From Erythroxylum novogranatense (taxonomy: Eukaryota; Streptophyta; Magnoliopsida; Malpighiales; Erythroxylaceae): a stretch of DNA of 64,000 nt. The stretch lies in the NCBI GenBank assembly GCA_029891385.1, contig CM057225.1, positions 17,040,620-17,104,619 of the forward strand, read 5' to 3'. The notes under the pieces are model-generated. The model had not been told where the DNA came from. It did no database searches and saw only the letters and a list, made by a program, of their open reading frames with translations. This document shows positions 37,079-48,583 of this stretch, in pieces. The translations under genes were made by a program, and so were the position numbers. Numbering within the stretch: the stretch's first letter is position 1; the number at the start of each line of letters is the position of its first letter.

Positions 37079-37124
37079 TTTTTTTGGTTCGAGATATTTG
37101 TAGTTGTGGTGAACAATAGAAATT

Positions 37125-37875
37125 GTCAACACTAGTAGGATAGTTACTTTGAATGGCGCTTATGCTCTTTGGAAGGGCAAGATGGAGGATTTGCTTAATG
37201 TGAAAAATTTTCATTTACCAGTATTTGCCACTAAAAAGCCTAATGATAAATCGGATGAAGAATGGAATATGATGTATAGACAAGTATATGGTTTTATCAG
37301 ACTGGGTTAACGACAATGTGTTGAATCATACTTCTGGTAAGACACATACTTGAAACTTGTGGGAACAGCTTGAGAAGCTGTATACTTGAAAGACTGAGAA
37401 CAACAAGATATTCTTAATAAAGTAGATGTTAGCTTTGAAGTATAGTGATGAGACTCCTATGACAGATCACTTGAATAAATTCTAGGGAATTATAAATCAG
37501 TTGTTAGCAATGGGGATTAGATTCAATGAAAAAATATAGGGTTTGTTTCTCCTTGGTTCCTTATCAGACTCTTGGGAAACTTTTAGATCTTCATTGTCAA
37601 ATTTTGTTGCGGATGGTGTTATCTATATGGATCTTGCCAAGAGCAGTGTATTGAATGAAGAAATGAGAAGAAAGTTAGAAATGAGAAGAAAGTCTCAGGG
37701 TTCCTCTTCGACAGATGTCTTAGTGACTACCTCTAGGGGAAGAAATAACAATTGGGGTTCTCAAAACAGAGTACAAAGTTGAAGTAAATCCAAAGGCAGA
37801 TACAAAGATTTTAAGTGTTTTCACTATGATAAGAAAGGGCACTTGCAAAAAAATTGTTGGAAGTTGAAGAAAGAG
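37125..37875 (+). pseudogene. copia gag remnant
   Basis: Starts near [20 protein letters not shown], the usual copia gag N-terminus, continues with FNEKI.GLFLLGSLSDSWET (37540) and ends in a nucleocapsid knuckle CFHYDKKGHLQKNC (37815-37860). Its second cysteine is replaced by tyrosine, spoiling the CCHC zinc site. Stops near 37310, 37390, 37430, 37485 and 37780 break the frame. Confidence 0.85.
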
Positions 37876-37989
37876 AAGAAAGGCAACAAAGGCAAGGAAG
37901 AAAAGAAAGAGAATAACAATGAGAATTGTGTTGCTATTGCCATTGAAGAAGACCTTGTGACAGTCCTTGATGAGAGCCTAGTTGGGGTT

Positions 37990-38640
37990 GTTTGTGATGA
38001 ATCAAGCTGGGTTGTAGATACTGGTGCTTGGTCATATGATACATCAAGGAAGGATTTTTTTCTTTCTTCCTTGATGTAGAGCACTAACAACGGTGGTAAA
38101 TATTGTGGGCCGTTCGATGAATACTACAAACAGATCGTCATTAGACACCAAAAGACTCCTTTAAAGACTCCTCAACTTAATGACTTGATAGAGAGGATGA
38201 ACAGGACCCTGATGGAGAGAGTCATATCCATGCTTTCTGAAGCTAAGTTGCCTGATTCATTTTGGGGTGACGTTATCTTAGCAGCTGCATATGTTATTAA
38301 TTTGTCTCCCACTATTGTTTTGCAGGGTGATGTTCCAAACAGGTTGTGGTATGGCAAGGATGTTTTTTATGACCATTTGAGAGTGTTTAGATGCAAAGCT
38401 TTTGTGCATGTGCATAAAAATGAGAGGTCCAAGTTAAATGTCAAGATGACGTAGTGCATCTTCATTGGTTATGACCTTGATGAGTTTGGTTATAGGCTAT
38501 ATGATCCTGTTGAGAAGAAACTTGTGAGAAGCCATGATGTTATCTTCATGGAGGATCAAACCATTGAAGATATTGACAAGGTAGAGAAGACGGGGCATTC
38601 TAGTTCTAGTAACTTGATTGATCTTGATCTTATTTCTTAG
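37990..38640 (+). pseudogene. copia protease and integrase remnants, internally deleted
   Basis: SSWVVDTGAWSYDTSRKDFF (38005-38065) is the protease active-site region, with DTGA in place of DSGAS and a residue missing. It jumps at 38080 directly to STNNGGKYCGPFDEYY, the middle of the integrase core, so the zinc-binding HHCC part and first catalytic aspartate are deleted. NDLIERMNRTLMERVISMLS (which still contains the catalytic-glutamate region), RLWYGKDVFYDHLRVFRCKA and GYDLDEFGYRLYDP follow to about 38640. Confidence 0.88.
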
Positions 38641-38934
38641 ATTGGTGCTCATTATGTTGCTAGCCCTGATGATCATGATGATGTCCAGAATCATGTTCCT
38701 GATCAGCATGTTGATGTTGAAAATGTTAATGGTGATGCTGTTGTTGATGAGGTAGATGTTCATATTCCTGAAGTTGTGGATGAGCCGATTGTTCTACTTA
38801 GGAGGTCTACTAGACATCATGTTCCTTCTTCCCATTACTCACTTGAGGATTGGGTGTTACTCACTGATGGGAGAGAACCTAAATGTTATGAGGAAGCCAT
38901 TTAAGATGAGCATAAGGATCATTGAAGTGAAGCT

Positions 38935-39900
38935 ATGTAAGATGAGATGAAATCTTTGCATAAAAATCACACCTATGAGTTGGTAAAGTTGCCTAAGGGT
39001 ATGAGAGCTTTGAAGAACAAGTGAGTGTTCAGAATCAAAGCCGAAGAGTACAGTTTGAAGCCGCGGTATAAGGTTAAATTGGTTGTTAAGGGATTTGGTC
39101 AAAGGAAGGGTATTGACTTTGATGACATCTTTTCTCCTGTTGTAAAAATGTCTTATATCTGAACAATTCTTGGTTTTGTTGCTAGTCTTGATATGGAGAT
39201 TGAGTAGATGAATGTGAAGACAACCTTTCTGCATGATGACTTGGAGGAGGAAATTTACATGGAACAACCTGAGGGCTTCAAGATGAAAGGAAAAGAAGAC
39301 CATGTGTGAAAACTAAAGAAGAGCTTGTATGGGACAGCAAGGCTACAAGAATACTTCTGGAGATCATTGTGTGTTTGTATGCTGATTTTCTGACGATGAT
39401 TTTATCATATTGTTACTTTATGTGGATGATATGTTAATTGTGGGCAGGAATGCTTCTAGGATTATTGAGCTGAAGAAGCAACTAAGCAAGTCTTTTGTCA
39501 TGAAAGACTTGGGTTATGTCAAGCAAATTTTAGACATGAGAATTACTCATTGCAGGGATGCCAGGAAATTGTACTTATCTCAAGAGAAGTACATAAAGAA
39601 AGTAGTTCAAAGGTTTAGTATGATTGGGGCTAAACCTATTGCTAGCCCACTTACTCCTCATTTCAGGTTGAGTGTCAACCAGTATCCTTCTATAGACAAA
39701 GAGAAGGAAGAGATGAAGAAAGTATCATATATCTCAGTAGTTGGCAGTTTGATGTATGACATGATGTATACTAGGCCAGACATTGCTAATGTAGTTGGTA
39801 CAATGAGTCATTTTCTCTCCCAGGTAAAGAGCATTGAAATGCAGTGAAGTGAATTATGAGGTATCTTAGAAGTACAATTGACTTGAATCTTAGTTTTGGT
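38935..39900 (+). pseudogene. copia reverse transcriptase remnant
   Basis: [40 protein letters not shown] and then PVVKMSY, EQPEGFKMKGKEDHV and the catalytic LYVDDMLIVGRNASRI (39415-39450) identify the domain. It includes at least five stop codons. A deletion near 39340 removes part of the palm before the YVDD motif. The open frame 39410-39847 covers the thumb (GAKPIASPLTPHFRLS, MYTRPDIANVVG). Confidence 0.92.
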
Positions 39901-40388
39901 GGTGATAAGCCTTTGTTAGTTGGTTTTACTGATGCTGACATGGTAGGAGATGTTGATTCTCGAAAGTCTATATTAAGTTTCATGATCAAGTTTGTAGGGG
40001 GAGCTATAGCATGACAGTCAAGGTTTGCAGAAGTGTGTTATTTTGTCAACCACAGAAGCTGAGTTTATTGCAGCTACAGAGGCTTGCAAGGAGTTGTTGT
40101 GAATGAAAACCTTTATTTTTGAGCTTGGTTTCATGCAGGACCGGTATGTGTTGTTTTATGACAACCAAATTGCCATTCATCTTGGTAAGAATGTTACTTT
40201 CCATGCAAGGTCAAAGCACATTGATGTTAGGTATCATTGGATGCGAAACGTGGTGAATTTCAAGTTGCGAGAGCTAGAGAAGATTCATACAGATGATAAT
40301 GGTGCTGACATAATGACTAAAGCATTGCCGAAGGAGAAGCTTGAGACTTGTTGCTTGATGGTCGGTATGACTAGATCCTTTACTTAGT
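39890..40388 (+). pseudogene. copia RNase H remnant
   Basis: LVGFTDADMVGDVDSRKSIL carries the first catalytic aspartates. CDNQ-like FYDNQIAIHLGKNVTFHARS, KHIDVRYHWMRN and TDDNGADIMTKALPKEKLE mark the end of the copia polyprotein, with a stop at 40387. Frameshifts near 40010 and 40100 separate the blocks. Confidence 0.88.
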
Positions 40389-40391
40389 CGT

Positions 40392-40403
40392 GAAGGGGAG
40401 ATT
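40392..40403 (+). other. polypurine tract
   Basis: GAAGGGGAGATT lies immediately before the 3' LTR start TGTTAGG, the position of the plus-strand primer. Confidence 0.75.
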
Positions 40404-41101
40404 TGTTAGGTTTAGATCACTTCTAAGTGAAGTCTAAAGCCCAAGTATAAAAGGGTGTTTTTAACCTTAAATAGGTTAAGAAAAATTAGAGAGGTTTAGC
40501 CGCAAGAGAAAAGAGAGGGAAAAGAGAAAAGAGATGCTTAGGTGGGAATTTTCGTTATTCTTTCTAACATTGCGCAATCTTCTTCTAACCTTCGATCGCA
40601 TGGTGATTTCTTGTCAGATCAGCCTGAAATTTTAACCAGAGATTCCACTCTCGTTGTTCTTCATTCTAAACGGTGGAGATTGGATTTGTAGGCTTCCAAG
40701 GTGCTTTGATCTTCAATCGAAGTTGTTATCAGATTCTAAAGGTGATATTGGTCTCAACTTTTTGATTTTTTCATCTTGTTGATGACTGATGTTGTCTCTT
40801 GAGTTGAATGGTGACTCTAGTTATATCTAGAGGTGAAAAACTCTTTGTAATTTGATTGATGATAGTGAAGTTTTTCTTTATTGGATTAGGTCCTGTAACT
40901 TTTCCTTTCTCATACTGAGGGAAGTTTTTCACGAAAAAATTGTCTGTGTACTTTATTTCTTACTGCTTAGTTTTTTGCTCTTGTAAGTTTGCTGGTTGCT
41001 GTTTTTCTTTTGGTGTTGGTTATGTTTATTCATAGAAGGAAAGGTTTATTAATTCTGATTATTTTGTTTTCGCTACGTGACCGACTCCTCATTTCCTAAC
41101 A
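40404..41101 (+). repeat. 3' LTR of the copia element
   Basis: 698 bp, bounded by the short inverted repeat TGTTAGG...CCTAACA. It includes ~50 terminal bases absent from the 5' copy. The flank CTTCG matches the 5' CTTCA as a target-site duplication. Confidence 0.88.
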
Positions 41102-41106
41102 CTTCG

Positions 41107-41965
41107 TTATGTTAATAAAAATTGCTTAGACAGATTTATAAGTTACATGGTAAACCGGGAGAATCAATAGATAAAGACGATAATTACTAAGATTTATTTC
41201 CGTTGATCATTTGGTTGCTACAAAGCATGAAGCCCAATTGCTGATATCTATAACAATCAAAATTTTTGCATGCACAAGACATTTAATTATTAACTCTTTC
41301 TTACATAAGTTTCTGTAGATCAATTCCGACATCATATCTCCAGCAGGGATATAAATCCAGATTCAAAGGAAGTACTTGGTTTTGGGTGCATCGAGCAAAG
41401 AGTCGTATTTAAGGCAGCTTTAGTTGTGGGACGGATCCAATTAAGTCTGGGCTTTATATGTCCACAAACAACCAACTTTAAACGACAGGGACGGTAGGGA
41501 TGCGCAAGAAACGGTCTACAGCGTGACTTGACATAACCTCATCATTACGAGTAATGCCAGAGAACCAAATAGAATTTTGGAACAACGCATTATTAATCTT
41601 ATCTCCGAAGATTGTGCTGATGAGGAATTGCAATAATATTGTGTGTTAGGAAAATGAACCATCATTGGAGCAAAGAGCATAAGAGGTATGTAACTTTTTG
41701 TGGTGCAGGATAAACTAAACAACTCGGGTATATACTTTATGCTAATGGGAACAACATTGGTTTGTCAACCTGCTGCAAATTGTACCCAGTTCTTGGAATA
41801 TATTCTGAAATATGAATCTTATGTGGGATTCCCTTAATTTCTAAAGATGAGTTAAATTATACCTCCTGACTGCCAACAAATAGAATTAAATCTCACTTAA
41901 AAAAGTATTAAATATATATACAAACTAGAAAGTGATTATATTACCAAAATGATGAGCTTCCAAAA
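41107..41965. other. intergenic spacer
   Basis: No gene seen. It probably includes the 3'UTR of the small membrane-protein gene that ends at 41966. The 68-codon minus frame at 41516-41722 has no recognisable feature. Confidence 0.5.
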
Positions 41966-42477
41966 CTAATTAGGATGCTTCTGCACTTCTACTCTGATGT
42001 TCTCAAGTCGAAGAGGCTCACACGGACAAGCCATTGCAATAAACTTTGGCACTGTATCCCCTGGCATCAGAACTGGCAGGCTCTGACCTCCATTTTGCTT
42101 TTTCTTCTGTTTAGAACAACAACAAAGCATGCATGGGCCTTTGTGAGGTGTACAAAATAGCACCCAAAAAACAAGTTCTTGATCAAGTCATTTTCTCTTA
42201 AGAATAACGTCAACACAGCTTAATTAAGATTGTATAAACTCGCTAAAAAAAAAAAAATAGACCGGAAAGCGATACATACGACAGTCGGAGGTGTATATTC
42301 AATTTCTAGGATATGGTCGTCTTCGTCTTCATCGCTTGAACGTCCTAGTAAAGATCGAAGCTTGTCCCAGTGTAGACAACAAACGAAAAACCCACTCATG
42401 GAAAGCAGAGTTATGAACAGAAGAGCTACGCCTAGAGGAAAGCCAATGGACGGTCGGGCGGAATCTTCATCATCCAT
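41966..42477 (-). CDS. small single-pass membrane protein (plant 'hydroxyproline-rich glycoprotein-like' family)
   Basis: Two exons on the minus strand: 42477-42280 (66 codons) and 42106-41966 (46 codons and TAG), joined in phase 0 with GT-AG ends (GTC/GTATG and AAACAG/AAG). The 112-residue product starts MDDEDSARPSIGFPLG. It has one hydrophobic segment at about residues 13-34 (VALLFITLLSMSGFFVCCLH), an acidic run (SSDEDEDDH), a basic patch (KKKQ) and a conserved C-terminal block SLPVLMPGDTVPKFIAM then ACPCEP. Short plant proteins with this SLPVLMPGD..PKFIA..CPC tail are often labelled hydroxyproline-rich glycoprotein family, although no such repeats are visible here. The function is unknown, and a membrane location is inferred. 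The gene looks intact. Confidence 0.85.
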
Positions 42478-44780
42478 GGTTTATTGCTTTCAATTCAGTT
42501 TCTTCTTATCTGATTCTGTTCACTAAACAAATGAAAAGAACACAGAGCATAGAGCGTGACTGGTGACAATTTCAAGGCTCCTTCCCGCGGCCGCTCGCAA
42601 TTTATGGAGAAGTGAGTGCGGTTTGGTGTGTGTTGGGTACACTTTAACGTACACTTCATCTTGGGTACGGAAAGTGCGGGCCCAGGTCTGCACTTAGTTT
42701 CTGCTGCTGGGAATGGACGATGGTTGGTTGGTCACCTTTTTCTGGTATGTTTTGCTGTGTAACGCTTGTTTAAGGAAGAGAAGTTTTAAGGTTTCAAGAA
42801 AGGTTCTCTGCCACTTGCCCTTACTTTCTGGTTCATTTGGTGTTATCCAATTTATATATAGACTGCAACGTATCAACATTTGTAATTCCAATTTGCGAAT
42901 GTCTTGAAGCAGTGATCTATTAATAATTCTGAACTATACTCCTATTATTTAAACAGAAACAGCTATATATAATAAGAGTTGGTGAGAACTTTACGAGAAT
43001 GAAATATACTATCCATTGTAAGTAATGCTAGAAAATGTAACGATCCATGTATTTATTGGGACAATCTCTTATATGGAAATTAAGTTACTAGATAGGAAAA
43101 TACAAACAAAAGTCCTGTTACGATGTCGTTAAGCTGAGTACGTCACGCCTATCTAACTGCAGCGGCTAATATGACACTCCCATGCCGGCATGAGCTCACC
43201 ACCGTGATTCCTAGCTAACGGAAACCTCGCAATTCTACGTCAGTCGCCTCCTCACTGAGCGCTTCTTGTTTGAAGTTACCGTGCAGCTTTCATTTTCTGG
43301 GCACAACACGCGAAGTTTTTAAGTTGGAGATTGAACATTTTCTTGAACTTCTGGAGCACGAGTAGTTGATACTTACACCACTTGGACGCTACGTTCAGAA
43401 GTTGAGTATTAATGAAAATCTTATATGATTTCCTATTAAAATAGCAAGAAGAAATCGTTCCTAAAAAAAGTAAGGTGGAAAATATTTCATTTTCTCAAAT
43501 TAAATTAAAAATAAAATTTATGCAAAAACATAACTAAAATGCTGTGTGTGCTTTTGCTGATTTTCTCTCCATGTAATGTGTGTAAAAATAAGAAAAAAAG
43601 AGTTATATGTCTATCAATATAACCTGAACTCCTCGCATGTGGTTAAAAAAGCTTGTTGTAGTTCAGGATTCAAAATATTAGGTCTCCGTCACTTTCAATA
43701 CCCAACTTATCCACCAATAACAACAGTGAAACATAAACCCCTGGTCCTAGTGGATGCTATGATTCATAACTTAATGAACTATTGAGTGGGAATGGAATAC
43801 TCTTCTGTACCATTATACCATCTGTTGTATATTTGATTGAAATGATTCGCATGTTTCTTTTCAATAAAATATCGCATATTCTGTTCAATCTTGCCGCTCT
43901 CTACAGATTAATACTGTAGGGAGCCTATTTCCTTAGATTCAATTCTTGTGAAATTCAGGTCATAAAAAGCTGTCTTTAGTTTTAAGGATATGATTCATAA
44001 CTTAATGAACTTCTGGTGTACTTCGTCTGGTTCTTGAAAACAATTGTAGCATACTTTCATAGTTTTAAGGATATGAAAAATACAATACATTACCCGCTAG
44101 ATTGAGTTTTTGGAAAAGTTTGGTTTTGAAAAAAAAAAAGGTTTGGTTCTGGACTGTGTATGTTTATGGTTGCGTTTTTTTTTACTTCAAGATTAGTGGC
44201 TATAGACGTTGTATCCTGTGATCAGCCTTCACCAGTGGCAGCTGAGGAGAAAGCAAAGGTGATAGCACGACTAACCAGAGAACCCTAACTCCGGATAACT
44301 ATGGGCGCCCGAAAAGGGATAATTGCGTTAGTTCTCTAACACTTGGATCGTTGCATGTGCGTCACAAAAAAATATTGGAGCATGACAGTGACCCTTCTTT
44401 AATCTTTTAAAAATCAAACGGAACCAGCCAGTTGGATTAAAAATCGTCTGGATCAGCTAGTTATCCGGTTCAGTTTCTTTTGATAATCTCTGTATATAAA
44501 AATTGGTCGATTTATTTAAGAACCGATCGGAACTAGTTTGTTGTATATAAAATTGGAAGCCAAAAAACCACTTTTATTTCACTTTTCATGGATTCTTTTC
44601 TTGGAATCTCACTTCATTTTTTGGGATTCTTAGTTCTTGACTTTTCCTTACTTCATTTTCTGGAAATCTCAGTTGATTGCTTCTCCTTGCTTCGTTTTTT
44701 TGAGAATATAGAAATAGATGAATGAGTGAAGAGAATAGCAAAAAACCCACGTTATATTTTGCCACTTATTAAGTATATAT
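42478..44780. other. intergenic region
   Basis: Contains the upstream region of the membrane-protein gene (a pyrimidine/purine-mixed leader to about 42600) and otherwise AT-rich DNA. A duplicated GATTCATAACTTAATGAACT occurs at 43761 and 43989. No gene is supported. Confidence 0.5.
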
Positions 44781-45115
44781 ACTAAGAGCGACCGGATGGA
44801 CGACCACGGAATAGATCCCTATCGTCCATTTAATCCAGCGGCTTATATTCTTTTTTTTTTTTTTTTTTTTGTTTATTGAATGTTGTGTCTTCGCGCGATA
44901 TACACGCAATCTTCTGACCCAAATATTTTGTCATTTTGTCAGGTGTGATCTCTCTCTTTGTTTTTCCTCTCCGCCCTTGTCTTCCTCTTTTTTGTTTGTT
45001 GAATATTGTGTCTTCGCGCGATATGCACGCAATCTTCTGACCCAATCTTTTGATGCAATAGTTTGTCAGGCGGCTGCGCTTGTGACTACTTAAAAAGCGA
45101 ATGGGATGGACGATC
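44780..45115. repeat. duplicated module before the tandem array
   Basis: CTTCGCGCGATATACACGCA (44889) and CTTCGCGCGATATGCACGCA (45012) are the cores of two ~75-base copies. GGATGGACGACCACGGAATA (44793) recurs with one change at 45105. A poly-T run occupies about 44850-44870. Together these mark the left edge of the Helitron-related complex. Confidence 0.75.
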
Positions 45116-45179
45116 ACGGAATAGATCCATGTTGTCTCCTTTATCTGTCTTTGTTTTTCACTCATACTTGCCTTCCTCT

Positions 45180-47760
45180 CGCTTTTCCATTCCAATTTGT
45201 AGTTGTCGTAGCTGTTGTTGGTGTCGAGAGAGTATCAGTGGTTTCGACGTGAACCTAGCACGTGAACCTAGCATAAGGTTGTTCACTAACTGGACGTCGG
45301 ATGTTGTAATCGCATCGTCTCGGTTTCCAGTTGTTCTTTACTTGTAAATCTTCTTTAAGCTTTTTTTGTTTTGGTGTGTACAGATGCTTTCCGAGTTTCG
45401 TTGTTGTTGCTGTCGTTGCTGCGTGAACCTAGCATAAGGTTGTTCATTCACCAACTGGACGTCCGATGTTGTAACCGCATCGTCTTGGTTTCCAGTTGTT
45501 TTTTACTTGTAAATCTTCTTTAAGCTTTTTTTTGTTTTGGTGTGTACAGATGTTTTCCGAGTTTCGTTGTTGTTGCCGTCATTGTTGTTCTTTGTCCTTT
45601 GTTGTTGTTGTCATTGTTATTCTTGTCAAACACGGAAATTAATGTTGAGCAACTGTTGGCCTACAGCAGACTTGGATATAAGCAGATTTATCATATTGTC
45701 ATCCTGAAAACAGATGACTCGAATAAAGAAGACGTAGTGGAGACTTCTGAAAAAGAGTGCCTCAAACAAAGAAGGTGTAGTGCAGACTTGGATATGAGGA
45801 GATTTATCATAAATTGCAAAGCTGCTACTTCACCACCAGCATCCTCTTTCCTTGTAGTTCACCAACTGGACGTCGGATGTTGTAATCGCATCGTCTCGGT
45901 TTCCATTTGTTCTTTACTTGTAAATCTTCTTTAAGCTTTTTTGTTTTGGGTGTGTGAGATGTTTTCCGAGTTTCGTTGTTGTTCTTTGTCATTGTTATTC
46001 TTTGTCACTCTGCGTGAACCTAGCATAAGGTTGTTCATTCACCTGGCGGACGTCGGATGTTGTTACCACATCGTCTCGGTTTCAGTTGTTCTTTACTTGT
46101 AAATCTTCTTTAAGCTTTTTTGTTTTGGTGTGTACTGATGTTTTAGAGTTTCGTTGTTGTTCTTGTCATTGTTGTTCTTGTCCTTGTTATTCTTTGTCAT
46201 TGTTATTCTTGTCGAACACGGAAATCAATGTTGAGCAACTGTTGGCCTACAACAGACTTGGATATGAGCAGATTTATCATGTTGCCATCTTGAAAATAGA
46301 TGGCTCGAATAAAGAAGACGTAGTGGAGACTTCTGAAAAAGAGTGCCTCAAACAAAGAAGGTGTAGTGCAGACTTGGATATGAGGAGATTTATCATAAAT
46401 TGCAAAGCTGCTACTTCACCACCAGCATCCTCTTTCCTTGTAGTTCACCAACTGGACGTCGGATGTTGTAATCGCATCGTCTCGGTTTCCAGTTGTTCTT
46501 TACTTGTAAATCTTCTTTAAGCTCTTTTTGTTTTGGTGTGTACAGATGTTTTTCGAGTTTCGTTGTTATTGGTGTCATTGTTGTTCTTTGTCGTTGTTGT
46601 TCTTGTCGTTCTTTGCGTGAACCTAGCATAAGGTTGTTCATTCACCAATTGGACGTCCGATGTTGTAACCGCATCGTCTTGGTTTCCAGTTGTTTTTTAC
46701 GTGTAAATCTTCTTTAAGCTTTTTTTGTTTTGGTGTGTATAGATGTTTTCCGAGTTTCGTTGTTGTTCTTTGTCATTGTTGTTCTGCCCCTTGTTGTTCT
46801 TTGTCGAACACGGAAATTAATGTTGAGCAACTGTTGGCCTACAGCAGACTTGGATATAAGCAGATTTATCATGTTGCCATCCTGAAAACAGATGGCTCGA
46901 ATAAAGAAGACGTAGTGGAGACTTCTGAAAAAGAGTGCCTCAAACAAAGAAGGTGTAGTGTAGACTTGGATATGAGGAGATTTATCATAAATTGCAAAGC
47001 TGCTACTTCACCACCAGCATCCTCTTTCCTTGTAGTTCACCAACTGGACGTCGGATGTTGTAATCGCATCGTCTCGGTTTCTAGTTGTTCTTTACTTGTA
47101 AATCTTCTTTAAGCTTTTTTTGTTTTGGTGTGTACAGATGTTTTCGAGTTTCGTTGTTGTTGCTGTCGACTGTTGTTGCTGTCCACTCTGCGTGAACCTA
47201 GCATAAGGTTGTTCATTCACCAACTGGACGTCGGATGTTGTTACCGCATCGTCTCGGTTTCCAGTTGTTCTTTACTTGTAAATCTTCTTTAAGCTTTTTT
47301 TGTTTTGGTGTGTATAGATGTTTTCCGAGTTTCGTTGTTGTTCTTTGTCATTGTTGTTGTTGTCATTGTTATTCTTGTCGAACACGGAAATCAATGTTGA
47401 GCAACTGTTGGCCTACAGCAGACTTGGATATGAGCAGATTTATCATGTTGCCATCTTGAAAACAGATGGCTCGAATAAAGAAGACGTAGTGGAGATTTCT
47501 GAAAAAGAGTGCCTCAAACAAAGAAGGCGTAGTGCAGACTTGGATATGAGGAGATTTATCATAAATTGCAAAGCTGCTACTTCACCACCAGCATCCTCTT
47601 TCCTTGTACATATATTTTTCTCATGTCAGAAAGGAACTCCTCTGTCAAAGCAGAGGTTTCAGGATTATCACCAGGAATCATCTACTTTAATATGAAAATG
47701 GATGCCTGGAACAAAGAAGGCGTAGTGCAGACTTGGATATGAGCAGATTCATCGTCAGTC
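45180..47760 (+). repeat. higher-order tandem array, ~585-bp period, four copies
   Basis: The anchor CACGGAAATYAATGTTGAGC occurs at 45631, 46217, 46809 and 47383 (spacings 586, 592, 574). A second anchor AAATCTTCTTTAAGC occurs eight times at spacings 165, 411, 179, 407, 197, 395 and 180. Each period is thus a long (~400 bp) plus a short (~180 bp) subunit. The long subunit contains AGACTTGGATATGAG twice. GTGAACCTAGCATAAGG marks the short subunit. The last copy degrades after 47600. Confidence 0.92.
45542..47695 (+). other. four parallel ORFs (125-144 codons) in the tandem array
   Basis: Frames 45542-45934, 46086-46520, 46690-47112 and 47318-47695 encode the same peptide with few changes: NTEINVEQLLAYSRLGY, ILKTDGSNKEDVVETSEKEC, LKQRRCSADLDMRRFIINCK and, in the first three, a tail VSSCSLLVNLL. 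Their starts fall in low-complexity TTGTTGTT sequence. No domain is recognised, and part of the sequence is the reverse strand of a Helitron gene. I regard translation as unproven. The conserved openness may simply reflect recent array expansion. Confidence 0.4.
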
Positions 47761-48179
47761 TCTGTCCATATAGCAGCTACTTGTGATGCAATAGGAAGAT
47801 TGTAAATGCGTTGACCAAGATTTTCTTGTAGTCATTCATAATGCGTGAATCATACCTCTTTAGGTTGTGTCTGGATATGGCTTCTGACTTTGTAAAGTTT
47901 TAGAAGGCGTAGTGCGATTTGAATAATATAGTGCTGCGCACATATCGCCGTGTTATTTTTCAAGAATGTGACATATCGCTTTGTAAAGTTTTATGTCTTA
48001 CTTTCGCTGCTCTAACTTTTATGTTTTCAATATCTGACTTTGATCGTTTCACTTCTATCGTCTCACTTCTATCGTCTCGCTTCTTAATTAGGAGGTGATT
48101 TGCTTTTCTATCATCTCGCTTAATTCGGAGGTGATTTGCTTTTATCGCTTTCCATCGCCTCGCTTTTCACGACCTCTAA

Positions 48180-48480
48180 CAGCGAAGTTGAAAAGACGAC
48201 GAAGAAGAGAAAAATAGACGGAGTTGAGAAAGTAGACGAAGTTAAAAATAGATGGAGTTGAAAAAGTAGACGAAGTTATAAATATAGACGGAGTTGAAAA
48301 AGTAGACGAAGTTCAAAATATAAACGGAGTTGAAAAAGTAGACGAAGTTAACAATACAGACGGAGAATACAAAAGTCAGACGAAGACATAAAGACAGACG
48401 AAAAGCAGACGATACGAACAAAAACAGACGAAGCACAAAAGCAGACGAATCAGAAAAGCAGACGGAAGTTCAATTTCCTT
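48180..48480 (+). repeat. GACGAAG minisatellite, forward orientation
   Basis: About 16 imperfect 18-base units of the form GTAGACGAAGTTGAAAAA / ATAGACGGAGTTGAAAAA. A continuation with GCAGACGAAAGCAAAAGC occurs at 49090-49180. The minus-strand 64-codon frame through it encodes NFVYFFNS repeats and is not a gene. Confidence 0.9.
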
Positions 48481-48583
48481 GTGAGAGAAGTAACGAGCTT
48501 TGACGAACTACATCAAATTTGCTATAAAACATAATGGACACTGGAGTAGGAAACTCGAATGCTTAATAGAATTGATCCTGATA

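Larger units (their letters stand above)
36437..41101 (+). mobile_element. Ty1/copia LTR retrotransposon, degenerate, both LTRs present
   Basis: 5' LTR from 36437 (TGTTGAG), primer-binding site at 37067, gag, protease, integrase, reverse transcriptase and RNase H in copia order, polypurine tract at 40392, and 3' LTR 40404-41101 (TGTTAGG...CCTAACA). Flanks CTTCA (36432-36436) and CTTCG (41102-41106) are a 5-bp target duplication with one mismatch. The LTRs differ at very roughly one base in eight by eye, so the insertion is old. The domain order and motifs suggest a Tork/Tnt1-like lineage. Confidence 0.92.

Noticed and set aside
36803..37132. 109-codon minus-strand ORF
   Set aside because: It lies entirely in the copia 5' LTR and leader, on the opposite strand of the element.
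48242..48436. Minus-strand frame encoding a hydrophobic NFVYFFNS repeat protein
   Set aside because: It is the translation of the GACGAAG minisatellite, with no start context or conservation beyond the repeat.
48180..48480. CRISPR-like spaced repeats
   Set aside because: Units are contiguous and variable without unique spacers, and the DNA is plant nuclear.
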